A DNA stretch of 60,293 nt. Origin: Desulfogranum japonicum DSM 18378 (lineage in GTDB: Bacteria; Desulfobacterota; Desulfobulbia; Desulfobulbales; Desulfobulbaceae). Location of the stretch: positions 1 to 60,293 of the forward strand of contig NZ_AUCV01000039.1 of NCBI RefSeq assembly GCF_000429945.1, written 5' to 3'. Made by a program: the position numbers and the translations under genes. This document shows, piece by piece, positions 17,374 through 27,571 of the stretch. Within the stretch, counting starts at the first letter, position 1. Each line of letters opens with the position of its first letter. Under the pieces are notes generated by a model, which was given only the letters and a program-made list of their open reading frames with translations, searched no databases and was not told the origin of the DNA.

Positions 17374-18348
17374 TTACTTTGCGATCAAGGTTTTAGCCAG
17401 TTCTAAGTTTTTAATTAATTTTTTGCGATTTGCAAATTGTATCATTAAAGAGCAGCTGTCATTTTCAAATGATTGACAAGGGGACAGGTGCATGCCTGGC
17501 GGCAAATGAAGGCCATCCGCAAAGGCTTCAAATTCTTTTGTAGCTTCATAAAGATGAGGAGTATGGCGTTTTTCGATATATTCCAAAAATCTTTTGGCTA
17601 GTTGCGGAGTGTTTTTGGGATCAGTTTTCTTGGCAGTTTCTTCCCACTCTTGACATAGAATTTCAGCAGAAGTGTTTTCACGTCTGATCAAATCCATCAT
17701 TCTACGTATCATTTGCTTTTGTTTTGAGCCGGAAAGAGTGTATTGCTCAATGTAGTGAATGAGTATAGAGGAGTTTGCTAAAGAAAGTGTACATAATTGC
17801 AGCGCAGAATGTGTAGAAAGTGTTCCGCTGTGGAGAGGGCGGAGAATCTGCCTGCCTGCAGAAGCGAGGGTCAAAAAATTTTTCAGCGTTCCTTTGCCTG
17901 GTTTGTACCCCATGGCAACCATCAATTGGTCAATTTCTTCTTTGTCTAGATGACGTGAAGCGTCTTGCAAAAGTAGTGCTTCCATAGCCGGAGTCAGCCC
18001 ACGTTCTTTGAATATATGACAGAGAAACAAGTAATACTGTACTGGTATAAGTGAAGATGCAATGATGGCACACGGCAGCATCTGCAATCCTAATTCCTGT
18101 GTGGCTAAAAGTATTTCAAGGCCAAAGACGAGTTCATATTGGTTATGATTTGTTTCGCGAACCAGTGGCGGGTTGATAACTCCAAACTGAGCAATGCTAT
18201 TTTGAACGTCTTTGGAAGGAGCATCAGGTATGAGCTGTGCAAAAATACAGGGCTCAACTGTAATTTTATTTAATGATAAATGTGTATAGTGCAACATTGA
18301 TTGCAAAAATGTTAGTGTAGAAAAAAGAAAACAGGATCCATTTATCAT
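17374..18348 (-). CDS. ParB N-terminal-domain protein
   Basis: This 324-residue protein has an N-terminal ParB/Spo0J nuclease-like domain (about residues 27-100). It shows the family pattern SIAQFGVINPPLV, a Y-E-L-V-F-G-L segment in place of the usual Y-x-L-I-x-G-x-R, and LPCAII. The usual GERR-like motif is changed to GLEILLA, so CTP/DNA-binding activity of a true ParB is doubtful. The rest is helical and may include an HTH (GKGTLKNFLTLASAGRQILR). An ATG at 18297 is an alternative start. It sits 45 bases after the ihfA-like gene on the same strand. There is no parA nearby, so chromosome partitioning is unlikely to be its only role. Confidence 0.65.
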   Translation of the reverse strand: MINGSCFLFSTLTFLQSMLHYTHLSLNKITVEPCIFAQLIPDAPSKDVQNSIAQFGVINPPLVRETNHNQYELVFGLEILLATQELGLQMLPCAIIASSLIPVQYYLFLCHIFKERGLTPAMEALLLQDASRHLDKEEIDQLMVAMGYKPGKGTLKNFLTLASAGRQILRPLHSGTLSTHSALQLCTLSLANSSILIHYIEQYTLSGSKQKQMIRRMMDLIRRENTSAEILCQEWEETAKKTDPKNTPQLAKRFLEYIEKRHTPHLYEATKEFEAFADGLHLPPGMHLSPCQSFENDSCSLMIQFANRKKLIKNLELAKTLIAK

Positions 18349-18393
18349 GAACCCTGTTCATTACAGACAATAAAAATAGTGAAGAGTGTTTAC

Positions 18394-18684
18394 TCAGGAA
18401 GAACCATTTATACGAGTTCGTAAAATACCTGATGGCTTAAAGGTTACCACTCTTCTGGCATCAAGAATAAGTTCGTTGCCTGTTTGAGGATTTCGTCCTC
18501 TTCTTGATTTTTTGTCTTTGATGTTAAATTTTCCAAAGCCACTTAGTAGCAGATCCTGTCCTTTTATCAAAGAGCTCTTGGAAAGATTGAGAAAAGTTTC
18601 AACAGAGTCAGTTGATTGTGACTTCGTGAGTGTAGGGTGCTTTTTGTACACTTGCTGCACTAAGTCAGCTTTTGTTAGCGTCAT
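18394..18684 (-). CDS. HU/IHF family DNA-binding protein, IHF-alpha-like
   Basis: This 96-residue nucleoid protein bends DNA as a dimer. It begins MTLTKADLVQQVY, and the core has LLLSGFGKFNIKDKKSRRGRNPQTG (the proline-tipped DNA-binding arm, split around residues 45-70), followed by LDARRVVTFKPSGILRTRIN. These C-terminal features favour IHF-alpha over HU, although an IHF-beta partner is not in this window. A GGAGG ribosome site and a good sigma-70 promoter lie upstream. The gene is followed by the ParB-domain gene. Confidence 0.88.
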   Translation of the reverse strand: MTLTKADLVQQVYKKHPTLTKSQSTDSVETFLNLSKSSLIKGQDLLLSGFGKFNIKDKKSRRGRNPQTGNELILDARRVVTFKPSGILRTRINGSS

Positions 18685-18733
18685 GGCTTGCCTCCAAATG
18701 AAACGACCAGCTAATAGTTCTCTTGTTAACTAT

Positions 18734-18763
18734 ATGATATGTCGTAAAGAGAGAACTTGTCAA
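18734..18763 (-). promoter_or_regulatory. Sigma-70-type promoter for the IHF-like gene
   Basis: On the minus strand TTGACA (18763-18758) is followed 18 bases later by TATCAT (18739-18734). These are near-consensus -35 and -10 boxes, about 50 bases before the ihf-like start. They lie directly after the enolase stop, so the nucleoid gene can be expressed independently of eno. Confidence 0.55.
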
Positions 18764-18765
18764 AT

Positions 18766-20112
<1,347 letters not shown>

Positions 20113-20202
20113 TTATCGGCCTTACGTATTTGATGCCAGAAAACAGATTTCCATTACTTGATTTTGGCTGGATAATTTGCCCAGCCGTGGTGATCGACTA
20201 TT

Positions 20203-21414
20203 TTATCCGCCAACAACAGATGCCATCTTGAAAATTGGCAAATACATAGATATCACTAGTCCCCCAATCATACCGCCTAAAAATACCATCATAAAAGGCT
20301 CTATCATGGCAGTCAGATTTTCAACGGCCTGGTCAACTTCCTCATCATAAAAATCAGCAATTTTTTCCAGCATGGTATCCAATGCACCAACTGATTCACC
20401 GACATTGATCATCTGCACAACCATGGAGGGGAAAACGCCTGACTCCTCCAAAGGTTCGGCGATGGGTCGACCTTCGGCGATGGCATCAGCCGTTCGGAAA
20501 ACGGCCCTTTCTATTACCTTATTTCCTGCAGTTTTGCCAACAACTTGTAGGGCATCTAGAATAGGGACACCACTTTGTAGCATGGTGCTCAGTGTTCGAG
20601 TGAACTTGGCAACAGCAATACGACGGGTAAGCGGGCCGATGACTGGAGCTTTCAGCATCAAGGCATCTATCTTCAATTTTCCTTTTTCCGTCGCATATAT
20701 CTTTTTGATTATCCAAACCAATGCAAAGCCTGTAAGAAAGAACCAGAACCAGTTGGATTTGAAGCTGTTACTCATATTCACAACGATCTGAGTAGGAACC
20801 GGCAGAGCATTGCCAAAATCCTTAAACATTTTGTCAAAAACAGGGATTACAAAGAGAAGGATGACAACCAAGATGATGAGACTGATACCCAAACAGATGG
20901 CCGGGTAGGTCATGGCTCCCTTGATGCGTTTCTGAAGAGCCATTGATTTTTCCTTAAAAACCGCCAGGCGTGAAAGAATGGTATCGAGGATACCTCCAAG
21001 CTCACCAGCTTCAATCATATTTGAATAGAGATTGTCAAAGGCTTTTGGATGTTTACGCATGGAGTCTGCTAGGGTGGTTCCCGTTTCAACATCCACCTGG
21101 ATTTCTGTTAGAATATTTTTAAAGGTTTTATTATCTTGTTGTTTGCCAAGTATCTGCAAGCATTGGACCAGGGGAAGCCCCGCATCAATCATGGTCGATA
21201 GCTGCCTGGTAAAAATGACAAGATCCTTTCCTGTAACCTTTGGTTTAAAAAATGTAACGTTTTCAAGAAGATCTTTCGGTTTTTCCTTGATAACAGGGTC
21301 ATCTATTCGCAATCGCCTGAGTTGAGCTCTGGCCGATGATTCGTCTACTGCTTCGATTTCACCCTTGCGCTTTTCACCGAAACTATTTTTTCCTTTCCAT
21401 ACGTAAATTGGCAT
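20203..21414 (-). CDS. pilC: Type IV pilus / type II secretion inner-membrane platform protein PilC (GspF family)
   Basis: This polytopic protein is the membrane platform on which the PilB and PilT ATPases act to assemble or retract pili. The 403-residue protein has two GspF domains (about residues 70-190 and 275-395), each with the FTRQLSTMIDAGLPLVQCL / FTRTLSTMLQSGVPILDAL repeat, and three membrane helices (about 175-195, 225-245 and 375-395). The frame extends to 21435, but the ATG at 21414 follows a GGAG site and begins MPIYVWKGKN, the usual PilC N-terminus. No other pilus gene lies in this window. Confidence 0.92.
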   Translation of the reverse strand: MPIYVWKGKNSFGEKRKGEIEAVDESSARAQLRRLRIDDPVIKEKPKDLLENVTFFKPKVTGKDLVIFTRQLSTMIDAGLPLVQCLQILGKQQDNKTFKNILTEIQVDVETGTTLADSMRKHPKAFDNLYSNMIEAGELGGILDTILSRLAVFKEKSMALQKRIKGAMTYPAICLGISLIILVVILLFVIPVFDKMFKDFGNALPVPTQIVVNMSNSFKSNWFWFFLTGFALVWIIKKIYATEKGKLKIDALMLKAPVIGPLTRRIAVAKFTRTLSTMLQSGVPILDALQVVGKTAGNKVIERAVFRTADAIAEGRPIAEPLEESGVFPSMVVQMINVGESVGALDTMLEKIADFYDEEVDQAVENLTAMIEPFMMVFLGGMIGGLVISMYLPIFKMASVVGG

Positions 21415-21605
21415 GCAGTATTCTCCAGACAGCAATAAAGATATTTTTGATCTAGGCCGAGTAAAGTGTTGACAGATCGCGTAATTGCTTATATAAAACC
21501 ATTCCTTATTCTGTTTGAAGCAGACAGATTCGCAATCTGTAATATTGTATGGAAGTTTTTTTCTTGGTTCAAGAAAAAGTTTATATTTTTTCAGGAGTTG
21601 GCGTT

Positions 21606-21854
21606 ATGCAAGTAGACAATGTAGAGAAGTTTTCTGAAGGCGGTTTTGAGCCCATTTCAGAGAAGTGTGAAGGGTGCGAAAGAATCGTAGAAGTAGCAGA
21701 TGCAAAGTATTGTAATACTTATGTTAAACCTGATGCAAAATGGCGCCTTGGAATATGCAATTTCGCGACACATGCCAAGCCGGAGGTTAAAGTGGTGAAA
21801 GTCCGCGTTAACCCATTGAAAGCAGCAAAAAGGGCTTCAAAGCGTAAATCTTGA
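21606..21854 (+). CDS. PxxKW-family cysteine-rich protein
   Basis: This 82-residue protein matches the small PxxKW family known from deltaproteobacterial genomes. It has KCEGCERIVE (C-x-x-C), YCNTYVKPDAKWRLGICNFATH containing the name-giving P-x-x-K-W (split around residues 38-60), and a basic Lys/Arg tail (NPLKAAKRASKRKS). The four cysteines suggest a metal- or cluster-binding knuckle; the function is not known. The start is the ATG at 21606, which has an AGGAG site; the longer frame from 21549 is unlikely. The gene is followed by a long palindrome and a terminator. Confidence 0.85.
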   Translation: MQVDNVEKFSEGGFEPISEKCEGCERIVEVADAKYCNTYVKPDAKWRLGICNFATHAKPEVKVVKVRVNPLKAAKRASKRKS

Positions 21855-21940
21855 TCATGTAGCTTTTAAGTACACGTCCTTGAAGGCATTGGGTGTGTAA
21901 GATAGACTTGTTTGCGTTTTAAACATCTCAGGGCTTCGAG

Positions 21941-22062
21941 CGTTTTTTTCAAAACAATGCGTTGCGTTGACAAGCGAGCGGCAACTGATTGTGTTGGATA
22001 GGTAGTCCTATCCTTCAACGGTGTAAGCAGTTCGTGAAGACGCTCTGTTTTGTCAAAAAAGG
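21941..22062. repeat. Long imperfect palindrome in a 3' untranslated region
   Basis: The centre is a strong hairpin, GGATAGG (21996-22002) and CCTATCC (22007-22013) with loop TAGT, extended by GTT and AAC. Further out, AACTG (21983-21987) pairs with CAGTT (22028-22032). At the ends, TTTTTTCAAAACA pairs with TGTTTTG-TC-AAAAAA with a two-base bulge. The whole spans about 120 bases and could form a long cruciform or structured RNA downstream of the PxxKW gene. No second copy is seen in the window. Confidence 0.55.
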
Positions 22063-22109
22063 ACTCATGCAGATATACCTGAAAAATACTGATTGTAGAG
22101 AAGCCAATT

Positions 22110-22142
22110 ACCGGCTCCCTTATACGGGTGCCGGTTTTTTTT
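22110..22142 (+). terminator. Intrinsic terminator
   Basis: ACCGGC (22110-22115) pairs with GCCGGT (22130-22135), extended by CCC/GGG after one mismatch, and is followed at once by a run of eight T. This is a good rho-independent terminator for transcription from the PxxKW gene and its structured tail. Confidence 0.8.
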
Positions 22143-22418
22143 GTGTTACCTCGTAACCTTCATCGATAAACCTGTAACAATACAATATAGGCTCCACCCT
22201 TCATCTGCGTGCAGGTTGGCTGCCGTGATTAGATGGTTTCTCACCATAAATAAGGATGTCACTCAAGTTTAGGCAAGCGTAAATTCCAAGGCACAATATA
22301 TCACAGACACAGCGTTGAGGTAGGAGAGGCGTCTGCGCTATCCTCTGAAGGTCTCATGGAGAGTAGAAGGCAAGAATTGGGTAAAAAGAGCGTTTGTGGT
22401 CGGCCTCCTGATCAATGC

Positions 22419-22473
22419 CCGGCAAGGTAACAGCTCCCTCATTCTCAATGAAGAAACCCGTGTACCTTGCCGG
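22419..22473 (-). terminator. Hairpin after ugd, possible terminator
   Basis: A perfect 11-base inverted repeat, CCGGCAAGGTA (22419-22429) and TACCTTGCCGG (22463-22473), encloses 33 bases and lies 12 bases beyond the ugd stop on the minus strand. There is no T-run, so it may be a processing or stability hairpin rather than a true terminator. Confidence 0.45.
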
Positions 22474-22484
22474 AAATATATTTT

Positions 22485-23795
22485 TCAGCAGGTTCCTACG
22501 CCTGTATATGTAAAACCTTGTTGGTTCATTTTATCAGGTTCGTAGACATTGCGAAGATCTATGAATATTGGCGAGGCCATGCTGTTGCGAATGCGCTCAA
22601 GATCCAGGGCGCGATATTGGTTCCATTCTGTCATAAGCACCACGCAGTCAGCGTTTTCAGCAGCTTCGTAGGCATTTTGCACGTATTCGATTTCCTCAGG
22701 TAAATAGCGTTTGGCCTCCTCCATCCCCTTGGGGTCATGGGCTTTTATTTTCGCCCCTTTTTCAAGGAGAGCAGGTAGGATCGTTATTGCCGGTGCATCC
22801 CTCATGTCATCTGTTTCTGGCTTAAAGGTTAGGCCGAATACACCAATTTTTTTACCGGCAATGGATCCGCCAAGGGCTTCACGTATTTTTTTGACCATGC
22901 GAGCTTTTTGGGCAGCATTGACTTCAACCGCTGCTTCAACGATACGCACATTTTCTCCATGCTCCTGAACTATGCGCAGCAGGGCCAGAGTATCTTTTGG
23001 AAAACAGGATCCACCATAACCTGGTCCTGGGTGAAGAAATTTATTCCCGATACGACCATCCATGCCGATAGCTTTTGCAATATCTGTAACATTTGCACCT
23101 ACAGCCTCGCAGACATTTGCAATTTCATTGATAAAGCTGATTTTCACTGCTAAAAATGCATTTGCAGCATATTTTGCAAGTTCAGCGGATTCAATGGTTG
23201 TACAGACAATCGGTGTATCCCGGAGGTATAAAGGCTTGTAGATTTCTCTGAGAAGTTCCTCTGCTCGTTCATCTTCAACACCAATGACAACACGGTCAGG
23301 TCTCATGAAGTCGTTGATAGCTGCGCCTTCTCGTAAAAATTCAGGATTGGATGCTACGTTGAATTCTGCCTGAGGATTGGTCTCTGCTATAATTCGTCGT
23401 ACTTGGCGGGCTGTTCCTACAGGAACAGTACTTTTATCCACCACGACCGTGTATCCCTTAAGATATTGGGCGATAGATTTGGCTGCTTCGTAAAGGTATG
23501 TTAAATCCGCATATCCGTCACCACGCCTGGAGCTAGGGGTCCCAACTGCAAGAAATACTGCATCGGCATCCGGTATGGATTCTGCAAGATCAGTTGTGAA
23601 ATGCAGCCTGGCTTCTGTGGTATTTTTTTTCACCAGGACATCCAATCCGGGCTCATATATTGGAATTTGCCCTTTTTTAAGATCTTCTATTTTTTGCGTA
23701 TTAGTATCAACACACGTTACAGTGTGACCGAACTCTGCAAAACAGGTACCGGTGACAAGACCTACGTAACCAGTGCCTATCATGTTGATTTTCAT
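22485..23795 (-). CDS. ugd: UDP-glucose 6-dehydrogenase
   Basis: This enzyme oxidises UDP-glucose to UDP-glucuronate with two NAD+, for surface polysaccharide synthesis. The 436-residue protein starts MKINMIGTGYVGLVTGTCFA (Rossmann GxGxxG). It has AVGTPSSRRGDGYADLTYL, the DKSTVPVGTARQVR block, the catalytic-Cys motif GPGYGGSCFPKDTLAL near residue 255, and the C-terminal GLTFKPETDDMRDAPA. The ATG at 23795 has a GAGGAA site and is preferred to a start nine codons earlier. It lies 10 bases after the yggS stop, so the three genes tatD-yggS-ugd probably form one operon. Confidence 0.95.
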   Translation of the reverse strand: MKINMIGTGYVGLVTGTCFAEFGHTVTCVDTNTQKIEDLKKGQIPIYEPGLDVLVKKNTTEARLHFTTDLAESIPDADAVFLAVGTPSSRRGDGYADLTYLYEAAKSIAQYLKGYTVVVDKSTVPVGTARQVRRIIAETNPQAEFNVASNPEFLREGAAINDFMRPDRVVIGVEDERAEELLREIYKPLYLRDTPIVCTTIESAELAKYAANAFLAVKISFINEIANVCEAVGANVTDIAKAIGMDGRIGNKFLHPGPGYGGSCFPKDTLALLRIVQEHGENVRIVEAAVEVNAAQKARMVKKIREALGGSIAGKKIGVFGLTFKPETDDMRDAPAITILPALLEKGAKIKAHDPKGMEEAKRYLPEEIEYVQNAYEAAENADCVVLMTEWNQYRALDLERIRNSMASPIFIDLRNVYEPDKMNQQGFTYTGVGTC

Positions 23796-23805
23796 ATAAT
23801 ATTCC

Positions 23806-24504
23806 TCAATACGTTCTGGCACCGAACAGTGCGGTGCCCACTCTGATTATAGTCGCGCCTTCTTCAATGGCGACTTCGAAATCTTGGGACATGCCCATGG
23901 ACAATTCAACTCTTTCATTGTCGTAAAAGAGATTCTGCGCAGCAAAGCTCTGGCTGAGTTTTTTGAGTTCTCTGAAATATGGTCTGGATTTTTCAGGATC
24001 CTGGTTATAAGGTGGAATAATCATCAGCCCCTTAGCGCGCAGTTGAGGCATATCCTTGATGGCTTCAAGTAAAGCCGTTGCAGCTTCAGGGGCTATACCT
24101 GATTTTTGTTGTTCAGCCCCTATATTGATTTGTATCAAAACATCGAGTGTCCTGCTACATGCTGCAGCGTGGGTATCCAGTAGTCTGGCAAGTTTAACCC
24201 GGTCAACGGTTTCAATGACAGTAAAATGTTCTGCAGCCAGCTTGGCCTTGTTACTCTGAAGATGACCTATGAAATGCCACGTAATGTCTTTGGGTAGAAG
24301 TTGTGTTTTTGTGATAGCCTCTTGGAGGTAGTTTTCTCCGAATATTCTTTGACCAGCTTGATAGGCTTCAAGAATATTTTGATCAGTTTTTTTTTTGGAA
24401 ACGGCAACCAGGCTGATCTCGTTGCTTTGCCTATCACATCTTGCAGCAGCTGCCACTATACGTTTGTTCAGGTTAGAAATATTTTCTGATATCATTAGGC
24501 TCAT
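23806..24504 (-). CDS. PLP homeostasis protein, YggS/PROSC family
   Basis: This 232-residue alanine-racemase-like TIM-barrel protein binds pyridoxal phosphate and buffers its supply; no enzyme activity is known for the family. Diagnostic features are LVAVSKKKTDQNILEAYQAG near residue 28 (PLP-binding Lys), FGENYLQEA, HFIGHLQSNKAK near residue 77, ELSMGMSQDFEVAIEEGAT near residue 201 and the end VRVGTALFG-like IIRVGTALFGAR. It starts one base after the tatD stop, so translation is likely coupled. Confidence 0.93.
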   Translation of the reverse strand: MSLMISENISNLNKRIVAAAARCDRQSNEISLVAVSKKKTDQNILEAYQAGQRIFGENYLQEAITKTQLLPKDITWHFIGHLQSNKAKLAAEHFTVIETVDRVKLARLLDTHAAACSRTLDVLIQINIGAEQQKSGIAPEAATALLEAIKDMPQLRAKGLMIIPPYNQDPEKSRPYFRELKKLSQSFAAQNLFYDNERVELSMGMSQDFEVAIEEGATIIRVGTALFGARTY

Positions 24505-24505
24505 G

Positions 24506-25315
24506 TTAGGGGAGCTTGAAAAGATTTTTTGCGTTTACAGTTGTTGCTGTTGCGACTTCCGTCAAGGGAATATCTCGGAGCTCTGCTATTTTTTCCGCTG
24601 TATAAAGCAGTAGGGAAGGGGTGTTTCTTTTTCCTCTGTATGGAACAGGCGCAAGAAATGGGCCATCAGTTTCGATGACCAGCCTTTCAAGTGGAACCTG
24701 CCGGGCAACTTGTTGTAGAGTCGTAGCATTTTTAAAGGTAACAATACCAGGGATTGATACATAAAAACCCAGTTTTAAAATTTCCTCGGCAAATTGCCAG
24801 TCACCGGAAAAACAATGCATAACCCCGCCAGCAGGAAATGGAGCATGTTCTTTCAGCAGGGTTAGAATGTCTTCATGTGCGTCGCGGTCGTGGATAACAA
24901 CCGGCAAATTCAATGCTTTGGCGAGCTGGAGTTGAGCTCTACATGCGGTTTTCTGAATATCGACAGGAGCATAAGCCTTGGCATAATCAAGCCCAATTTC
25001 ACCGTAACCTACCACTTTGGGATTTGCGGCAAGTACGTTCAATTTATCTAGCGTCTCTTTTGTTGCAGTTTTTGCTTCATGGGGATGAATGCCTACTGTA
25101 GCATAAATTCTATCATGGGCCTGTGCCAGTTCAATCGCACGGGCTGAACTTTGCAGGTCAATGCCTATTGTGATGATAGTTGAAATATGCGACTCGTGAG
25201 CTAGCCGAATAACGGCGTCCAGGTCATCTGCATAATCTGACATGTCCAGATGACAGTGGGTATCTGTAAAGACAACGGACGGGCTTTGAGGGACAGGTAG
25301 TGGTTTTTTTTTCAC
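24506..25315 (-). CDS. tatD: TatD-family metal-dependent deoxyribonuclease
   Basis: This is a cytoplasmic TIM-barrel metal-dependent nuclease. The 269-residue protein has the entry motif FTDTHCHLDMSDY (two metal His), YATVGIHPHEAKT near residue 91, GYGEIGLDYAKAYAP near residue 124 (metal Glu), VIHDRDAHED (His), GVMHCFSGDW near residue 165 (His), and VIETDGPFLAPVPYRGKRN near residue 219 (Asp). It starts with GTG at 25315 and heads the tatD-yggS-ugd set. Confidence 0.93.
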   Translation of the reverse strand: MKKKPLPVPQSPSVVFTDTHCHLDMSDYADDLDAVIRLAHESHISTIITIGIDLQSSARAIELAQAHDRIYATVGIHPHEAKTATKETLDKLNVLAANPKVVGYGEIGLDYAKAYAPVDIQKTACRAQLQLAKALNLPVVIHDRDAHEDILTLLKEHAPFPAGGVMHCFSGDWQFAEEILKLGFYVSIPGIVTFKNATTLQQVARQVPLERLVIETDGPFLAPVPYRGKRNTPSLLLYTAEKIAELRDIPLTEVATATTVNAKNLFKLP

Positions 25316-25690
25316 TGGAATGGATACGACGAGTTAAAGGTTAAATAAATGAGAGCGGTTTGCCTGTGGAGGTTTATCACCTGTGAAAAATCGTTTCTTT
25401 GTAACAGGAGAATCTACTATGTTATACATTCGCGAATGTCATGTCTTCAGGAGCAAGACAGCATACCCTGTCGGTTTGCCTGGTAAGAAAGAAAAAACCA
25501 TTCGTATGGTGTCCGCTCTATCATAGTGAATGTTTATTGACATTGAAACCTTAATTTTTTACAACCATAAAATTGATATTTTATCAGAGAGTTGGGAGGG
25601 GCAAGGCTGTCTTGTCTGTTTGTCATTCGACTTTACAAGATCGGATCGCACTCAATTATACTCAATTAAATCGCATGGAGGATCTGCCTG
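25316..25690. other. Divergent intergenic region
   Basis: About 375 bases separate the divergent tatD and lipoprotein genes. A short palindrome ATTCGCGAAT lies near 25429. A TTGACA at 25537-25542 could be a -35 box for the lipoprotein gene, but the matching -10 box is poor. A GGAGG site precedes the lipoprotein ATG. No ORF is convincing. Confidence 0.3.
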
Positions 25691-26185
25691 ATGAAAAAAA
25701 ATATCCTGTCTACAGTTACTTGTGTTGCAATGGTTGTGCTGGCATTAACCATGAGCAGCTGTACGATGAACAAAGGCTCTCTGTCATCATCGCCTGGAGA
25801 CGCTGAAGGGCTTGCTCCCATACCTGGTAACGCTGGTGATATCCTTGATATTAATGTACCGGCAGAAATGGAGATGGATCGAACAAAAACCATGGGGATA
25901 AAAACCGAATCGTTTCGCGGCGGTGTGTATGTTTATAAAGGCAATGTGTCCATGCTTTCATTGAAAGATTATATGGTGCAGTCAATGCAGGGAAATAAAT
26001 GGAAACAGGTTGGAGAGACTTCAGCCAAAGATATCATGCTTGCCTTTGTCAAGCCCAGCAAGACCTGTATGATGATTATCAGTGAAGGGGGCCCCTTGAG
26101 TAAAACCTCCCTTGCGTTCTATGTCACCATAGACCAGACAGCAGCTACTTCTCTCAATCCATTTGGTGAGGCGGTTACGCAATAG
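25691..26185 (+). CDS. Uncharacterised lipoprotein
   Basis: This 164-residue protein has a 23-residue signal peptide ending in the lipobox TMSSC, so it should be lipid-anchored, probably in the outer membrane. The mature domain contains NVPAEMEMDRTKTMGI, GGVYVYKGNVSMLSLKDYMVQSM near residue 76 and a later K-PSKTCMMIISEGG. This pattern occurs in small deltaproteobacterial lipoproteins of unknown function. It lies 56 bases before coaBC on the same strand but has no obvious link to CoA synthesis. Confidence 0.7.
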   Translation: MKKNILSTVTCVAMVVLALTMSSCTMNKGSLSSSPGDAEGLAPIPGNAGDILDINVPAEMEMDRTKTMGIKTESFRGGVYVYKGNVSMLSLKDYMVQSMQGNKWKQVGETSAKDIMLAFVKPSKTCMMIISEGGPLSKTSLAFYVTIDQTAATSLNPFGEAVTQ

Positions 26186-26241
26186 TACCGTTTTTAAAGT
26201 CATGCGTATATCGAGTATAAAAGGGTTCAACAGGTGCATAT

Positions 26242-27462
26242 ATGAATGACCTGACCGGAGTCCGCATCCTTTTAGGGACGAGCGGTTCTGTTGCCGTGTA
26301 TAAGGCTGCCGAATGGGCCAGGGAATTAGTCAAGGAAGAGGCGATTGTCACAACTCTTATGACAGCTGCTGCTCAGCAATTTGTCACGCCTCTAACCTTT
26401 GCGGCACTGACCGGTAATTCTGTATATTCAAATATGTTTTCTATTGACCCTGACGGGGTCATGGCACATATCAACCTCTCCAGGGAAAACGATGTACTTT
26501 TGGTCGCACCAGCAACAGCTCAGACTATTTCTCGTTTGGCAACGGGCAGTGCCGAGGACTTGCTTTCTGCTGTAGTTTTGGCTGCAAAAATTCCGGTCGT
26601 AATCTGTCCGGCTATGAATACCAACATGTACACACATCCTGCGACTCAGGAGAACCTGCATAAACTTATCGGTTTTGGCTACCGTATTGTCAAGCCTGAT
26701 TCTGGAAGTCTTGCTTGTGGGGAAACGGGTGAAGGGCGTCTTGCCGGTTGGGATACAGTTCGTGAATTACTGCTTTCCCTGTTAACTCCACAGGATCTCC
26801 TGGGGCAGAAGATTGTAATAACAGCAGGTCCAACACAAGAACCCATTGACCCGGCCCGTTATATCACCAATCGATCCAGTGGGAAGATGGGATATGCTTT
26901 AGCTCGCGTTGCTCAAAGACGTGGTGCAGAGGTGACGTTGATTACAGGCCCTGTTCATCTTCCTCCTCCTCCTGGGATCACGTGTGTTCACATTCTGAGC
27001 GCAGAGGATATGGAAAACGCTGTCATGGATGTTGCCGATAAGGCAACAGTCATTATTAAAGCTGCCGCAGTTGCTGATTATCGGCCCGCCGAGATCCATC
27101 AACAGAAAATGAAGAAATACAAAGAGCATTTTTCTCTGGAACTCGACAAAAATAATGATATTCTCGCTGAATTGGGCAAGCGTAAAAAAGATGAGCAGGT
27201 GCTGGTAGGATTTGCGGCGGAAAGTCAGAATCATGACCAGGAAGGGAGGCGTAAACTGCGTGAGAAGAACCTTGATCTCATTGCTGTTAATGACATATTG
27301 GGGAAAACTACCGGATTTGATGTCGATACGAATCAGGTCCTTCTAATTGATCGAGAGGATTCTACTTCTCTCCCCCTTATGAGTAAGGAAAATACAGCGT
27401 CTCACATTTTGAATAAAATTGTCGACCTGCTGAATCGGAAAGGTATGCTTGCAACTCTTTGA
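26242..27462 (+). CDS. coaBC: Bifunctional phosphopantothenoylcysteine decarboxylase / phosphopantothenate-cysteine ligase
   Basis: This protein joins phosphopantothenate to cysteine and decarboxylates the product, two steps of coenzyme A synthesis. The 406-residue protein has an N-terminal flavin decarboxylase (LLGTSGSVAVYKAAEW near residue 11; catalytic ICPAMNTNMYTHPATQ near residue 132; GSLACGETGEGRL near residue 154). The C-terminal ligase has ITAGPTQEPIDPARYITN near residue 194, SSGKMGYALA, and the AAVADYRP and K-Y-K blocks near residue 275. CoaD, the next enzyme, is at 1401-1910. Confidence 0.95.
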   Translation: MNDLTGVRILLGTSGSVAVYKAAEWARELVKEEAIVTTLMTAAAQQFVTPLTFAALTGNSVYSNMFSIDPDGVMAHINLSRENDVLLVAPATAQTISRLATGSAEDLLSAVVLAAKIPVVICPAMNTNMYTHPATQENLHKLIGFGYRIVKPDSGSLACGETGEGRLAGWDTVRELLLSLLTPQDLLGQKIVITAGPTQEPIDPARYITNRSSGKMGYALARVAQRRGAEVTLITGPVHLPPPPGITCVHILSAEDMENAVMDVADKATVIIKAAAVADYRPAEIHQQKMKKYKEHFSLELDKNNDILAELGKRKKDEQVLVGFAAESQNHDQEGRRKLREKNLDLIAVNDILGKTTGFDVDTNQVLLIDREDSTSLPLMSKENTASHILNKIVDLLNRKGMLATL

Positions 27463-27571
27463 TTTTTCTTGACAAAGTGTATCTTTCCCTGTGGTTGGAA
27501 GACTTCGGGCTCGCTTGATATTGGCGGGCCTTTGCTTTCTAAGGAATATAAAGTGTTTAAAGGTGGTTTTC

